From NCBI RefSeq assembly GCF_003534205.1, contig NZ_CP011102.1:124001-188000 (forward strand): 64,000 nucleotides of DNA. Direction: 5' to 3'. Below are positions 52,744 through 62,541 of the stretch, one piece after another. The translations under genes were made by a program, and so were the position numbers. The number at the start of each line of letters is the position of its first letter. The first letter of the stretch is position 1. Below the pieces are notes generated by a model. That model saw only the letters and a list, made by a program, of their open reading frames with translations, ran no database searches and was not told where the DNA came from. This DNA is from Listeria weihenstephanensis (GTDB lineage: Bacteria > Bacillota > Bacilli > Lactobacillales > Listeriaceae).

Positions 52744-53967
52744 ATGGTATTGTTTATGATTTTGTTCGTATTAGCGATTTTTTCTAGCTGTTTGGAAGCA
52801 TTGGTTCCGGCGTTAGGATACGTGAATGAGTTAATAGTAGTCGGTTTTGCGGCTGTAGCGCTAGTTAAAGTGTTCTTTTTGGAGAAGGCGGAGAAGAAGG
52901 CGCTAGACGGTTGGATTTTATTATCGCTCGTGTTATGCAGTGTTTTTTTCCTCATTGCCTTTTTGCCAAATCTCTTCACGGGTGCGCATAGTACGATTTT
53001 GATGCAAGCATACACATTTTTTGGGATGACAAAATTCCTATTATTGTTTTACAGTGGTCGGATTTTGGTGAAAGGTATGGACCTAACAGCGACAATTCCT
53101 TGGATGAAGCGCCTAGCCTGGTTGTTTACATTTACGTGTTACGGAATATACGCTTTGAATCTAGTATTCCCGATTATGCAACCTTTTGATACACGTTTTG
53201 GCATGCCAACATATGATTACGGATTCGGTCACCCAGCGCCATTTAGTATGGTTGTCATTATTTTCACAGTATTACTCGTATTTTTCTCTTTACTACAAAA
53301 AAAATCACTACCATATCTTTATTTAGTGCTGAATTTAGGGTTGATTTTCACGGCAGGAAGAAGTACAGCGATTGGGATTTATCTATGTTTTTTCCTTTTA
53401 CTGCTTATTTTCCCATATATTAAACGTCTTCCAGTTTACATGTATGTATTGCTCGGTGCGTTTCTAGCATGGTTTAGCTGGGATCGGATTATGAATCAAT
53501 TCGGCAGTGAGAATACAGAGGCTCGCGGGGTATTGTTGCGTACATCTGTCCAAATCGCACAAGATCATGCCCCATTTGGAGCGGGACTTGGAATGTTCGG
53601 TTCCCATGCATCTCGACTTCACTATTCCCCACTGTATTATGATTACAATTTGTCCCGTGTATGGGGTTTATCAAGCGGAAATCCAGCGTTTATTACAGAT
53701 TCATACTGGGCGATGATTATTGGGGAAACGGGACTTCTTGGCGCGATTTGCTTGATTGCTTTATTTATCGTCACGTTAATCGCAATTGTCCGATCTATAT
53801 CTGGGGATTTCAAACTGAAACTCATCGTTGTTTTTCCGTATATTTATGCATTACTAACGAGCCCGGTAGATACACTGCTGGCCTCCGGTAGCATTATTAG
53901 TATCATGCTTGCCGTTATGTACATGATGGGCTTGTCTAGGGAAGTAACAGAAGAGGAAATACGTTAA
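52744..53967 (+). CDS. Wzy/O-antigen-ligase-like polymerase
   Basis: A 407-residue protein with ten or more membrane helices and a long outer loop (about 255-320) containing RGVLLRTSVQIAQDHAPFG and GLGMFGSHASRL, the Wzy_C/O-antigen ligase signature with its Arg and His. LGLIFTAGRSTAIGIYLC precedes that loop as expected. It joins repeat units at the outer membrane face. It ends the polysaccharide cluster; the 177 bp that follow hold the leader of the second giant protein. Confidence 0.85.
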   Translation: MVLFMILFVLAIFSSCLEALVPALGYVNELIVVGFAAVALVKVFFLEKAEKKALDGWILLSLVLCSVFFLIAFLPNLFTGAHSTILMQAYTFFGMTKFLLLFYSGRILVKGMDLTATIPWMKRLAWLFTFTCYGIYALNLVFPIMQPFDTRFGMPTYDYGFGHPAPFSMVVIIFTVLLVFFSLLQKKSLPYLYLVLNLGLIFTAGRSTAIGIYLCFFLLLLIFPYIKRLPVYMYVLLGAFLAWFSWDRIMNQFGSENTEARGVLLRTSVQIAQDHAPFGAGLGMFGSHASRLHYSPLYYDYNLSRVWGLSSGNPAFITDSYWAMIIGETGLLGAICLIALFIVTLIAIVRSISGDFKLKLIVVFPYIYALLTSPVDTLLASGSIISIMLAVMYMMGLSREVTEEEIR

Positions 53968-54144
53968 AAAATGAGGCATCGGTAAACCAAGGATGACCAG
54001 TGACATTTCGTTTTAGAATTAGAAAAGGTGGTGGTTAATGAGGAGACGAAGTAGATGGATATGAGGTTAAGCGTTCTGGACGCCATCTCGGAAATAGTTA
54101 CAAAATATAAAATATAGCAATTAAAATAAGGAGGGCATTTATTA

Positions 54145-57100
54145 ATGTCAACGAAAAAAAATATCATCAAAAAAACTAGCACAATAGCCTTAGCAACCGT
54201 ATTGGTTGGGAGCTCATTATTGAACACATTACCAGTCAACGTCTTCGCGAGTGAGACTGCACTGAAAAACGCAGTATTGGCAGCAGCACCTGCTAATGCC
54301 ACAGAAGTAGCAACGTTTGCTGAACTGAAAGCAGCATTATTAAATACAAGTATAACAGATATTAAATTAACAGCAGATATTAAAGTAACAACAAGTTTTA
54401 ATTTCACAACGCAAAAAAGTCTATACGGTAATGGTCATTCGATTGATATGAGTTTTAACAGAATTGGAATCGCAAAAGCCAGTTCAGTCAATCGCGTGGA
54501 AGATCTAACAATCACAAATCAAAACATATATCCGTTATTCTGGTCAGAATATACAGGTGTAAAAGTCACGTATAAGGATGTAACTTCTAGCGGTCAACAA
54601 TTCGTATATAACTCTAAGGGTACAACTATTTTAGAAGGGAACATCGTAGCAAGCGCGAACCATGAAGAAGTGTATCAAGGAACAACACTTACGATTGCAG
54701 GGGGAGCAAAAGTTGATTTCACTTCTACATCTGGATGCCCTGCAATTCGTTTATATGGAAGCTTGACGCAAGAAGCCAACTCTGATTTGAAAGTAAATGC
54801 AAAAGATTATGCGATCTACGGTCATAACAGCAATACACAAATCTCTGTTGCAGGAAACATGGACTTAACATCTACCACGGAGCAAGCAATTTATACAGCA
54901 GGTTCAGGCGGAAACATGATTGTTAAAACAGGAGCTAAATTCAAAGCAGCTGCTGGTGACTTGACTGAAGAAGGTATCTCGATTACAAGTGGTAATTTGA
55001 CAGTTCAAACTGGCGCTGATTTCGTAGCTACTTCACCAGGTAAACAAGGGACTGTCCAAACAGGTGGTAAATTAGTATTTGAGAACGGTTCGAATTTTGC
55101 GATTACCAATACGAATACTGTTGGATCTGTTTTTGCTAACTATGCAGGAAGTTCAACAAATATTAACATTAATTCGGATAAGGGTCTATCCACTTGGGAT
55201 TCAGGCCGAATCAACGATGCATTACCGACACATAACTACAATGATTTTACAACCGCAACACTTGATTTGTCTGGTTGGGATAAAGGAAACATCAGCCAAA
55301 AGAATCTAACGTCAAACAGCGCGCAATTCAAATCACAATTTGTAAGTAAAACAACAGCGAAACTTTTCGGTGGTAGTTATGCCATGACGAATATTGCTCA
55401 AACGACTATTGATGAGCTTACAACAGATTCAACAAAAGCAACTGGTGTAGCAGAACCAAACGCAAACATCGTTATTAAGGATGCGGCAGGAAATACACTT
55501 GGAACTGGAAAAGTAGGATCAGATGGGTACTACAGTATTGCTATTCCTAAACAAGCTGCGGGTACAAAAGTAACAGCAACAGCAACAGCTAACGGTATTA
55601 CTTCTTCTGCAACAACAACAGTGAAACAAGCAGCGATTGCACAAACAACGATTGCTTCTCTAACAACAGATTCGACAACAGCAACAGGAACAGCGGAACC
55701 AAACGCAGCGATTGAAATCAAAGCAAATGGGGAAGTCATCGGTTCTGGAAAAGCAGGATCAGACGGCAGCTACAGTATTACTATCTCACAACAAGATGTA
55801 GGCACAAGAGTCACAGCAACAGCGACAGTTGGCGAAGCGGCTTCATCTGCAACAACTACTGTAACACAAGGCGACTTGGATCAAACGACCATTTCAGCGC
55901 TAACAACAAAATCAACACAAGCAGAAGGAACAGCACAAGCAAACGCTGCGATTCAGATCAAAAATAGTGCTGGTGATGTACTTGGATCTGGAAAAGTAGG
56001 ATCTGATGGCAAATATAGCATTACTATTCCTAAACAAGCAGCCGGAACAGTCGTGACTGCTACTGCGACGTCAAATGGTAAAACATCGACGGCGCAAACA
56101 ACCGTTGTTCGCGGTGAAATTGATACAACAACGATTAACAAAGTGACAACAGAGTCCACAACTGCATCAGGAACAGCAGAACCAAATGCAACTATGGTAA
56201 TTAATGACCAAGACGGCAAACAATTAGCAACCGGTCGCGTAGGATCAGATGGTATTTACAGTTTGACGATTGCAAAACAACCAGAAGGAACAGTTGTGAC
56301 AGCAACAGCGACACTAGCAGGATTCACATCGGATGCATCTACCATTGTAGAACGTGATGGTATTGATCAAACAACGATTAATCCTCTAACCACAGATTCA
56401 ACATCAGCAACAGGAACAGCAGAACCAAACGCAACAGTGGTTATTAAAGACCAAGACGGCAAACAACTAGCAACCGGTCGCGTAGGATCAGACGGTATTT
56501 ACAGCTTGACGATCGCAAAACAACCAGAAGGAACAGTTGTGACAGCAACAGCTACTTCTAATGGTAAAACATCGAGCGCCAATACAACGGTAAAACGTGA
56601 TGGTATTGAAGCGACAACGATTGCGCCATTAACAACAGATTCCACAGTAGCAACAGGAACAGCAGAACCAAACGCAACAGTGGTTATCAAAGACCAAGAT
56701 GGCAAACAATTAGCAACTGGTCGCGTAGGATCAGATGGTATTTACAGTTTGACGATTGCAAAACAACCAGGAGGAACAGTTGTAACAGCAACAGCAACAC
56801 TAAATGGTAAAACATCTACTGCAAACACAATCGTAAAAGATAATCGTACACCTGCCAAACCAATCGTAAACCCTGTGAAAGATTCTGACACAAAAGCAAC
56901 TGGTACAGGCACAAAAGGTGATACAATCACTGTGAAAACACCAGATGGCGCAGAATACACGGCAACAGTTGGCGATGATGGCAACTGGTCCGTGACTATC
57001 CCAGCACAAGAAGCAGGCGCTAAACTAGAAGTAACAGAAACAGCACCAAATGGTAACGTAAGTCCAAAATCAGAAGTAATAGTTACGCAAACAACACAAA

Positions 57101-58974
57101 CAGGAACAATCACAACAAACGATTTCACCATCGGTAAAGACAAATACATCGTTGGTACTTTTACAGGTGATGTGAAGAGTTTCCGCATTACAATCGGTTC
57201 GAACGTCTACACTGGCGGTTCTATCGACAGCGCGAAAGGAACGTACACTTTCTACGCACTAGATAAAGCGACAGCAGCCGGTACTTTCAAAATAGAAGGT
57301 TTAGATCAATACGGAAATGTTTTAAGCACGAAAACTGCTAATATTGTGAAGGCAAACAGCGATAACACGCCAGGCACTGGGACAGTAACAGCCAATGGTT
57401 TTGTTATTCACCAAGATAAGAACGTAACAGGTAAAGTAACTGGCGACGTTGTTTCTGTAAAATTAGTATACAATGGTGTCACATACAGTGGTGGAACCGT
57501 ATCAAATGGTACTTTCAGCTTTTACGGACTCGATAAAATTACAGATAAAACCAAAGCAGCGAGCATCGAAGGCTATGACGCTAAAGGGAATAAGATTGCG
57601 ACAAGCCAGATTGCGCTAACAGATGCAAATGATAGCGGATCAGGAGTTGGGACAGGAACAGTAACAGCAAACGGTTTTGTCATCAACAAAGATAAGAATG
57701 TAACAGGAACGTTAACAGGAGACGTTGTGTCAATCAGATTAGTTTATGACGGCGTAACATATACAGGCGGCAGCGTATCAAATGGCACGTTCAGCTATTA
57801 CGCATTAGATAAGATTAAGGATAAAACAAAAGCAGCACGCATCGATGGTTATGACGCTAATGGCAATAAAATCGCAACAAGCGCAATTGCGTTAACAGAT
57901 GCAAAGGATAGCGGATCAGGAGTCGGTACAGGAACAGTTAAAGCGAATGACTTCAATGTAGGGTCAGACACTAATATTACAGGAACATTCACAGGCGACG
58001 TAACATCGATAAAAGTTCGCGTAGATAACACAACATACAGCGGTGGATCCCTTGCTTCCGGCCAATTCATTTTCTATGCAAAAGACAAGATTACCAACAC
58101 GAATCAAATTGTTTTTGTGGATGGTTATGACCGCAACGGTAACAAAATCGCAACATCAGAAGTATCTGTAGCGAAAAATTTACCAGCAACTTCAGGGACA
58201 ATTACACCAAACATGTATACGATCGCAACGGACAGAACGTTAACAGCGAGCTATACAGGTGATGTGAAAACAGTATCAGTTACAATTAACGGTACAAAAT
58301 ATACAGGCGGAACCGTTTCTGGTGGCCAAGTAAGTTTCTACATCGGAACTAAAATCAGCTCTGTTACAGATACAGTTGTTATTGAAGGATACGATGCTTA
58401 CGGACGCGTATTACAAAGTAAAGTAGTACCGTTGCAACAAACAGTACCAGTAACAACAGGAACTGTAACACCAGATAAATACACGACTCCAGGGGATAAA
58501 ACATTAACAGGTACGTACACAGGAGCAGTCAAATCTGTTATCGTAACAATCAATGGAACAGAATATCAAGGCGGAACAGTAGCCGATGGTAAAATCAGTT
58601 TCTGGATTGGCGATAAAATCTCGAAAGCAACAGATGTAGTAACAATCAAAGGTTTAGACGAAAAAGGTACTGTATTAGATACAAAAACAGTTAATATCGT
58701 GGGGGCAACAGCAGAAATCGGTACAATTACACCAGCTACTTTCTCAATAAGTACAAGTGCAATTAAAGGAACTTACACTGGTGCAGCGAAAACATTAAGA
58801 GTTACAGTTAACGGCACGGCGCTTGCTTTAGGCGGAACGGTAGCAGACGGCAACTTTAACTACTATGTTGGACTGAAAAGTAAAGTAACATCGAAATCGG
58901 ATGTTGTAAAAATAGCGTTATTAGATAAAAATGGTCTAGTTATGGATGAGAAATCTGTAGTTATTACGGATTAA
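54145..58974 (+). CDS. Giant adhesin with pectate-lyase-like domain and Ig repeats (1609 residues)
   Basis: A signal peptide ends VNVFA at about residue 35. Residues about 50-415 form a right-handed beta-helix-like adhesive region (NGHSIDMSFNRIGI, LTVQTGADF, LVFENGSNF), as in the broken gene at 13463. Residues about 418-985 hold seven Ig modules of about 81 residues; three in a row share almost identical DNA (NATVVIKDQDGKQLATGRVG). From 986 to the end are seven modules homologous one by one to the C-terminus of the protein at 39238, including the shared end ALLDKNGLVM. No sorting signal is present. AAGGAGGG precedes ATG 54145. Probable role: adhesion or polysaccharide binding outside the cell. 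Confidence 0.88.
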   Translation: MSTKKNIIKKTSTIALATVLVGSSLLNTLPVNVFASETALKNAVLAAAPANATEVATFAELKAALLNTSITDIKLTADIKVTTSFNFTTQKSLYGNGHSIDMSFNRIGIAKASSVNRVEDLTITNQNIYPLFWSEYTGVKVTYKDVTSSGQQFVYNSKGTTILEGNIVASANHEEVYQGTTLTIAGGAKVDFTSTSGCPAIRLYGSLTQEANSDLKVNAKDYAIYGHNSNTQISVAGNMDLTSTTEQAIYTAGSGGNMIVKTGAKFKAAAGDLTEEGISITSGNLTVQTGADFVATSPGKQGTVQTGGKLVFENGSNFAITNTNTVGSVFANYAGSSTNININSDKGLSTWDSGRINDALPTHNYNDFTTATLDLSGWDKGNISQKNLTSNSAQFKSQFVSKTTAKLFGGSYAMTNIAQTTIDELTTDSTKATGVAEPNANIVIKDAAGNTLGTGKVGSDGYYSIAIPKQAAGTKVTATATANGITSSATTTVKQAAIAQTTIASLTTDSTTATGTAEPNAAIEIKANGEVIGSGKAGSDGSYSITISQQDVGTRVTATATVGEAASSATTTVTQGDLDQTTISALTTKSTQAEGTAQANAAIQIKNSAGDVLGSGKVGSDGKYSITIPKQAAGTVVTATATSNGKTSTAQTTVVRGEIDTTTINKVTTESTTASGTAEPNATMVINDQDGKQLATGRVGSDGIYSLTIAKQPEGTVVTATATLAGFTSDASTIVERDGIDQTTINPLTTDSTSATGTAEPNATVVIKDQDGKQLATGRVGSDGIYSLTIAKQPEGTVVTATATSNGKTSSANTTVKRDGIEATTIAPLTTDSTVATGTAEPNATVVIKDQDGKQLATGRVGSDGIYSLTIAKQPGGTVVTATATLNGKTSTANTIVKDNRTPAKPIVNPVKDSDTKATGTGTKGDTITVKTPDGAEYTATVGDDGNWSVTIPAQEAGAKLEVTETAPNGNVSPKSEVIVTQTTQTGTITTNDFTIGKDKYIVGTFTGDVKSFRITIGSNVYTGGSIDSAKGTYTFYALDKATAAGTFKIEGLDQYGNVLSTKTANIVKANSDNTPGTGTVTANGFVIHQDKNVTGKVTGDVVSVKLVYNGVTYSGGTVSNGTFSFYGLDKITDKTKAASIEGYDAKGNKIATSQIALTDANDSGSGVGTGTVTANGFVINKDKNVTGTLTGDVVSIRLVYDGVTYTGGSVSNGTFSYYALDKIKDKTKAARIDGYDANGNKIATSAIALTDAKDSGSGVGTGTVKANDFNVGSDTNITGTFTGDVTSIKVRVDNTTYSGGSLASGQFIFYAKDKITNTNQIVFVDGYDRNGNKIATSEVSVAKNLPATSGTITPNMYTIATDRTLTASYTGDVKTVSVTINGTKYTGGTVSGGQVSFYIGTKISSVTDTVVIEGYDAYGRVLQSKVVPLQQTVPVTTGTVTPDKYTTPGDKTLTGTYTGAVKSVIVTINGTEYQGGTVADGKISFWIGDKISKATDVVTIKGLDEKGTVLDTKTVNIVGATAEIGTITPATFSISTSAIKGTYTGAAKTLRVTVNGTALALGGTVADGNFNYYVGLKSKVTSKSDVVKIALLDKNGLVMDEKSVVITD
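56206..56790 (+). repeat. Three near-identical 243-bp coding repeats
   Basis: The sequence GACCAAGA with the following 90 or so bases recurs at 56206, 56449 and 56692, a constant 243-bp (81-codon) period with only a few silent changes. This points to recent tandem duplication. Confidence 0.8.
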
Positions 58975-59601
58975 GAGTCTATAGATTAAATAGAAGCCTC
59001 TATACGAGTAGCTGATGAGAAATCGCTACTCTGTAGGGGTTTTTTGTTGTTTAGTGAAGGTTTCGAACCAGGAGTGTAAATAGCAGTGTAGCGATTATAA
59101 TAAACGTTTCGATAAAATGGTTCTCAAATTGGTAGAAATGGGATGAAGTCTAAGTTTCTTTGATTTTTATGGAGAGTGTTAAGTGATTATTATCTGCTTT
59201 TAATGAGGTTTTGGATAATTTTCAATTTGAGAGCTAATGATTCTGGCTTTTAAATAGAACGCTCTCTTTCTTTGGTTTGAACCTGAAAATGAGGCTTTTT
59301 TGATGTTGTCCTAGAAGAATAAGTAAATAGGAAAAAGAGTCTTAGTAGAATAGAGTAATACTGATATAGATTTTTCAAATGTTCATCATTATGGCACATA
59401 TAAAGACAGGGAAGCCAATGAATAGTATGAATATAACGTATATTATCTACTAGAAGAATATATATACTGCAGATATTCATGTAGCACCTTTTGTAAATAG
59501 TACGGATCAAAAAACAGTTTTAGCAGAGAGCGGTATAATAATCACGTACTTAAGAAACAGACAAACAATACGCACCACAAAATAGATGAGAAGGTGATGT
59601 C
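58975..59601. other. Gene-free, AT-rich 627-bp region
   Basis: After the terminator at 58997 no supported gene is found on either strand. A TATAAT at 59534-59539 lies about 65 bp before the WxL gene and may be its -10 box; its -35 is poor. The composition changes to that of non-coding DNA. It may be the remains of a lost gene. Confidence 0.5.
58997..59046 (+). terminator. Rho-independent terminator after the second giant gene
   Basis: CCTCTATACGAGTAGC (58997-59012) pairs, with a few mismatches and G-U pairs, with GCTACTCTGTAGGGG (59025-59039), followed by TTTTTT. Confidence 0.82.
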
Positions 59602-62409
59602 ATGAAAAAGAAAATAGTAGCCATTGCGCTCACAATCATGATGCCAGCACCGATGTTCGCAGGAGTTGCTCAAGCAGAAGTCATAAAGGAGCCCATGAAA
59701 GTAAGTCAAACTTTAAAAACAGGTGCGATGTTGGGTGCCACGATTCAAACAAAGAATTTATTTAAAGATGCAAGTTTTACATTATTTGGGAACCAAGGTA
59801 ATCAAGGGTGGCTATATTCACAAGCAGGTTTATTCGATAATAGCCTAGCTCTAAGCAGAAATATGGTGGCAACCGGAGACGAGTATAAAGTTACCAATCC
59901 GATTGACTATCAAGTGTATGTAAAACCACTACAAATTGAAAATGAAGCAGCGATTCAAATAAGAGATGTCACAGATAATACAGGCAAGGTGAACAGCAGT
60001 TTTGGACAGCAAATGAGCGGTCTTGTTGTCGGAAAATCATACACGGTTTCCGCTGACTATCGTGTAGCATCCAGTAACATAACGGATGGCAAAAATGAAT
60101 TATATTTTTCCGTAGGTAAATTAACTGGTGATGGCCTTAAAACCGATAAATCGCTTGAAAATACCAGCGTAACGATTGCAAATGATGACACGACTTGGAA
60201 ACACTATTCGAAAACATTTACAGCTACTGCCACAACACAACTCATTGCTTTCGGCCAATTTCCAAACTCAACAGATGCAGGACAACAATTAGTAACGCAA
60301 TATAAAAATCTGCAACTAGTTGACGCGGACCAAACACCACCAGAAGCGCCTACCGCATCGAAGGTTTATCCAACATCGAACACAGTAACAGGTAAAACAG
60401 AAGCTGGTGCGAAAATATCCGTCAAAGTAAACGGTACAGAAATTGGAACAACGACAGCAAACGGATCAGGCGATTACATCGTTACCATCCCAGTTCAACC
60501 GAAAGATACAGTTCTTGAAATTACAGCCCAAGATGCTTCTGGAAATATAAGTGACGTGATAAAAGTTACGGTGAAAGAGGAAGTATTCGCCGTAGCTAAA
60601 CCCCAAACGATGATACTAGGTACGGATATTTCGAAAATGGACCCAAAAACGTTTCTTCAAGATATCAAAAACGATGGTACTAATATGACTATTGCTTTTG
60701 GAAATAAAGCATCAACCGGTACTGTTGGAACAGCCAATACGGAAGTGAAAGTAACGGATAATACCACACAAGTGACGCAAACCATCCTTGTTCCAACAAC
60801 GATCGAGTATGGGGATACTATTTTCGCATCAGGAATTGAAACATCTGGCTCTTCACGTCGAGGAGTCTCTGCGATAACCATTCATCACGGTGCTAATCCT
60901 TATTTAACCAATACAGTTGCTAGATATGAGTACTATAGTTATATAAGAATACACAGTTATTTCCCTTCGACATATGTGGGTACAAAAGTATCTAAAGTAA
61001 CAGACGATCATATATTAGGCACACCATACTTTGCAAAATCAGCTAATGGTACAGATACTGTCGACAGTTTTGTAAATAATTACGGTACACCAGAAGTCGA
61101 ATATGGTGATGTCCTAGAATTTTATCATGCAGAAGGTAAGGCCTGGATTGAAAAAGCTGGCGAAGCAGAACACTTCGATGCTACAAACACGACAGGAAGC
61201 GGCACAACTTACTATGAAATAACGCCAGATGGCTATAAACAAGTGTTGAAGAACAATATCACAACGAAAAGCAAGACAATCAATACTGGTGAAACAGTCC
61301 AAGCAAGCGATTTTGTGACATTGCCAGCTGGAAGTAATTTGAGCGTAGCGGATACATTTATCCAAGCACCGAACGTTTCAAAAGTTGGCACGAGCACAGT
61401 AGAGGTCGAGGTAGATGAACAATTGAATTCGGGCAAATACCTCAAACGTACCTTTACAAGCACGATAACCGTGAAAGATACAATTGCTCCAACAGCAGAT
61501 ACGATAACACAAACGCTCGATAAAGGCGCAGCTATTCCGGCTGCAAGTACTTTCCTGACAAACGTACACGATAATGCAGACGCGGATGTAGCCGATAATA
61601 TTTCGATAAGCTACGTCACACCACCAACAACGGCCACAATCGGCGTGAGAACGGCTCAAATCGCTATCCAAGATAAAGCTGGAAATAAAACGATAAAAAA
61701 TGTAACGTACAGCGTTAAAGATGAGAACACCAAGATACAAGATAACTATATGCTGCATAGTGGCGATGCGCAGTTAAACACGAGTGATCTCGAAGGCAAG
61801 ACGTCCGAACAAGTAGCAACCCTTCTACGCCAACAAGCAAAAGTGCAAGGTTGGGATATGACATCAGGAGCCGATTTGACGAACCAAGTCACATTAGAAT
61901 CACCAGTACCGACCACATCAGGAACATACACGTTGACTTACAAATTAGGAACAGCGACAGCGACTTCACACGTTGAAATCAAAGATAATACAACTTTTGG
62001 CTTCACAGAAACACCGTCAGCACTCGGATTTAATACGACAGAAATTAAATCAAGTGAAACGACAATCGATCGCGAAAAAACAGATTGGAATGTTGGCGTG
62101 ACAGATGCGAGAAATAACGGCGACCAATGGGCTGTAACAGCGACAGTGAACGGACCTTTTGAGAATATGACAGATCCGACAGCTAAAAAACTAACGAACG
62201 CCTTCACTTTCACAAAAGGCACAACAGAAACGCGAATCATAGACAATCAAGCTTTTACCATCTATGAAGGCAAATCCGATACAGAAACGAATAAAAATAT
62301 TCAATGGGAAAAAGATCAAGGTTTGCGCATGAAAGTCAACACAACCGGCGTCAAAGCAGATGAAGATTATCAAACAAGTATCACCTGGACATTGAACGAT
62401 ACACCTTAA
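59602..62409 (+). CDS. Large WxL-domain surface protein
   Basis: A 935-residue protein. The signal peptide ends AQA at about residue 25. Residues about 45-245 are a carbohydrate-binding-like domain (VVGKSYTVSADYRVASSN) related to the N-terminal part of the 39238 protein. One Ig module follows (EAPTASKVYPTSNTVTG), then a region of unknown fold, Ig-like modules, and a pre-WxL segment (NYMLHSGDAQLNTSDL) that matches the broken gene at 13463. The C-terminal WxL domain has DWNVGVTDARNNGDQW and the final TWTLNDTP; it binds peptidoglycan non-covalently. ATG 59602 follows AGAAGGTGATG. The small WxL gene behind it may be its partner. Confidence 0.88.
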   Translation: MKKKIVAIALTIMMPAPMFAGVAQAEVIKEPMKVSQTLKTGAMLGATIQTKNLFKDASFTLFGNQGNQGWLYSQAGLFDNSLALSRNMVATGDEYKVTNPIDYQVYVKPLQIENEAAIQIRDVTDNTGKVNSSFGQQMSGLVVGKSYTVSADYRVASSNITDGKNELYFSVGKLTGDGLKTDKSLENTSVTIANDDTTWKHYSKTFTATATTQLIAFGQFPNSTDAGQQLVTQYKNLQLVDADQTPPEAPTASKVYPTSNTVTGKTEAGAKISVKVNGTEIGTTTANGSGDYIVTIPVQPKDTVLEITAQDASGNISDVIKVTVKEEVFAVAKPQTMILGTDISKMDPKTFLQDIKNDGTNMTIAFGNKASTGTVGTANTEVKVTDNTTQVTQTILVPTTIEYGDTIFASGIETSGSSRRGVSAITIHHGANPYLTNTVARYEYYSYIRIHSYFPSTYVGTKVSKVTDDHILGTPYFAKSANGTDTVDSFVNNYGTPEVEYGDVLEFYHAEGKAWIEKAGEAEHFDATNTTGSGTTYYEITPDGYKQVLKNNITTKSKTINTGETVQASDFVTLPAGSNLSVADTFIQAPNVSKVGTSTVEVEVDEQLNSGKYLKRTFTSTITVKDTIAPTADTITQTLDKGAAIPAASTFLTNVHDNADADVADNISISYVTPPTTATIGVRTAQIAIQDKAGNKTIKNVTYSVKDENTKIQDNYMLHSGDAQLNTSDLEGKTSEQVATLLRQQAKVQGWDMTSGADLTNQVTLESPVPTTSGTYTLTYKLGTATATSHVEIKDNTTFGFTETPSALGFNTTEIKSSETTIDREKTDWNVGVTDARNNGDQWAVTATVNGPFENMTDPTAKKLTNAFTFTKGTTETRIIDNQAFTIYEGKSDTETNKNIQWEKDQGLRMKVNTTGVKADEDYQTSITWTLNDTP

Positions 62410-62541
62410 TAAAAATAACGATAAAGGATGTGATGCTAAGAGAATCGCAGGATATTTCTTAACATGGCAGAATACAAGTAAGACCAAGTGATCTCGGGGT
62501 AGCTTCATCAAATCCTGGCACTTCAAAGGAGAACTTTTCAC

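Noticed and set aside
59250-59510. 86-codon minus-strand ORF after the second giant gene
   Set aside because: Rare-codon and Tyr/Cys-rich translation, no ribosome binding site and no family resemblance.
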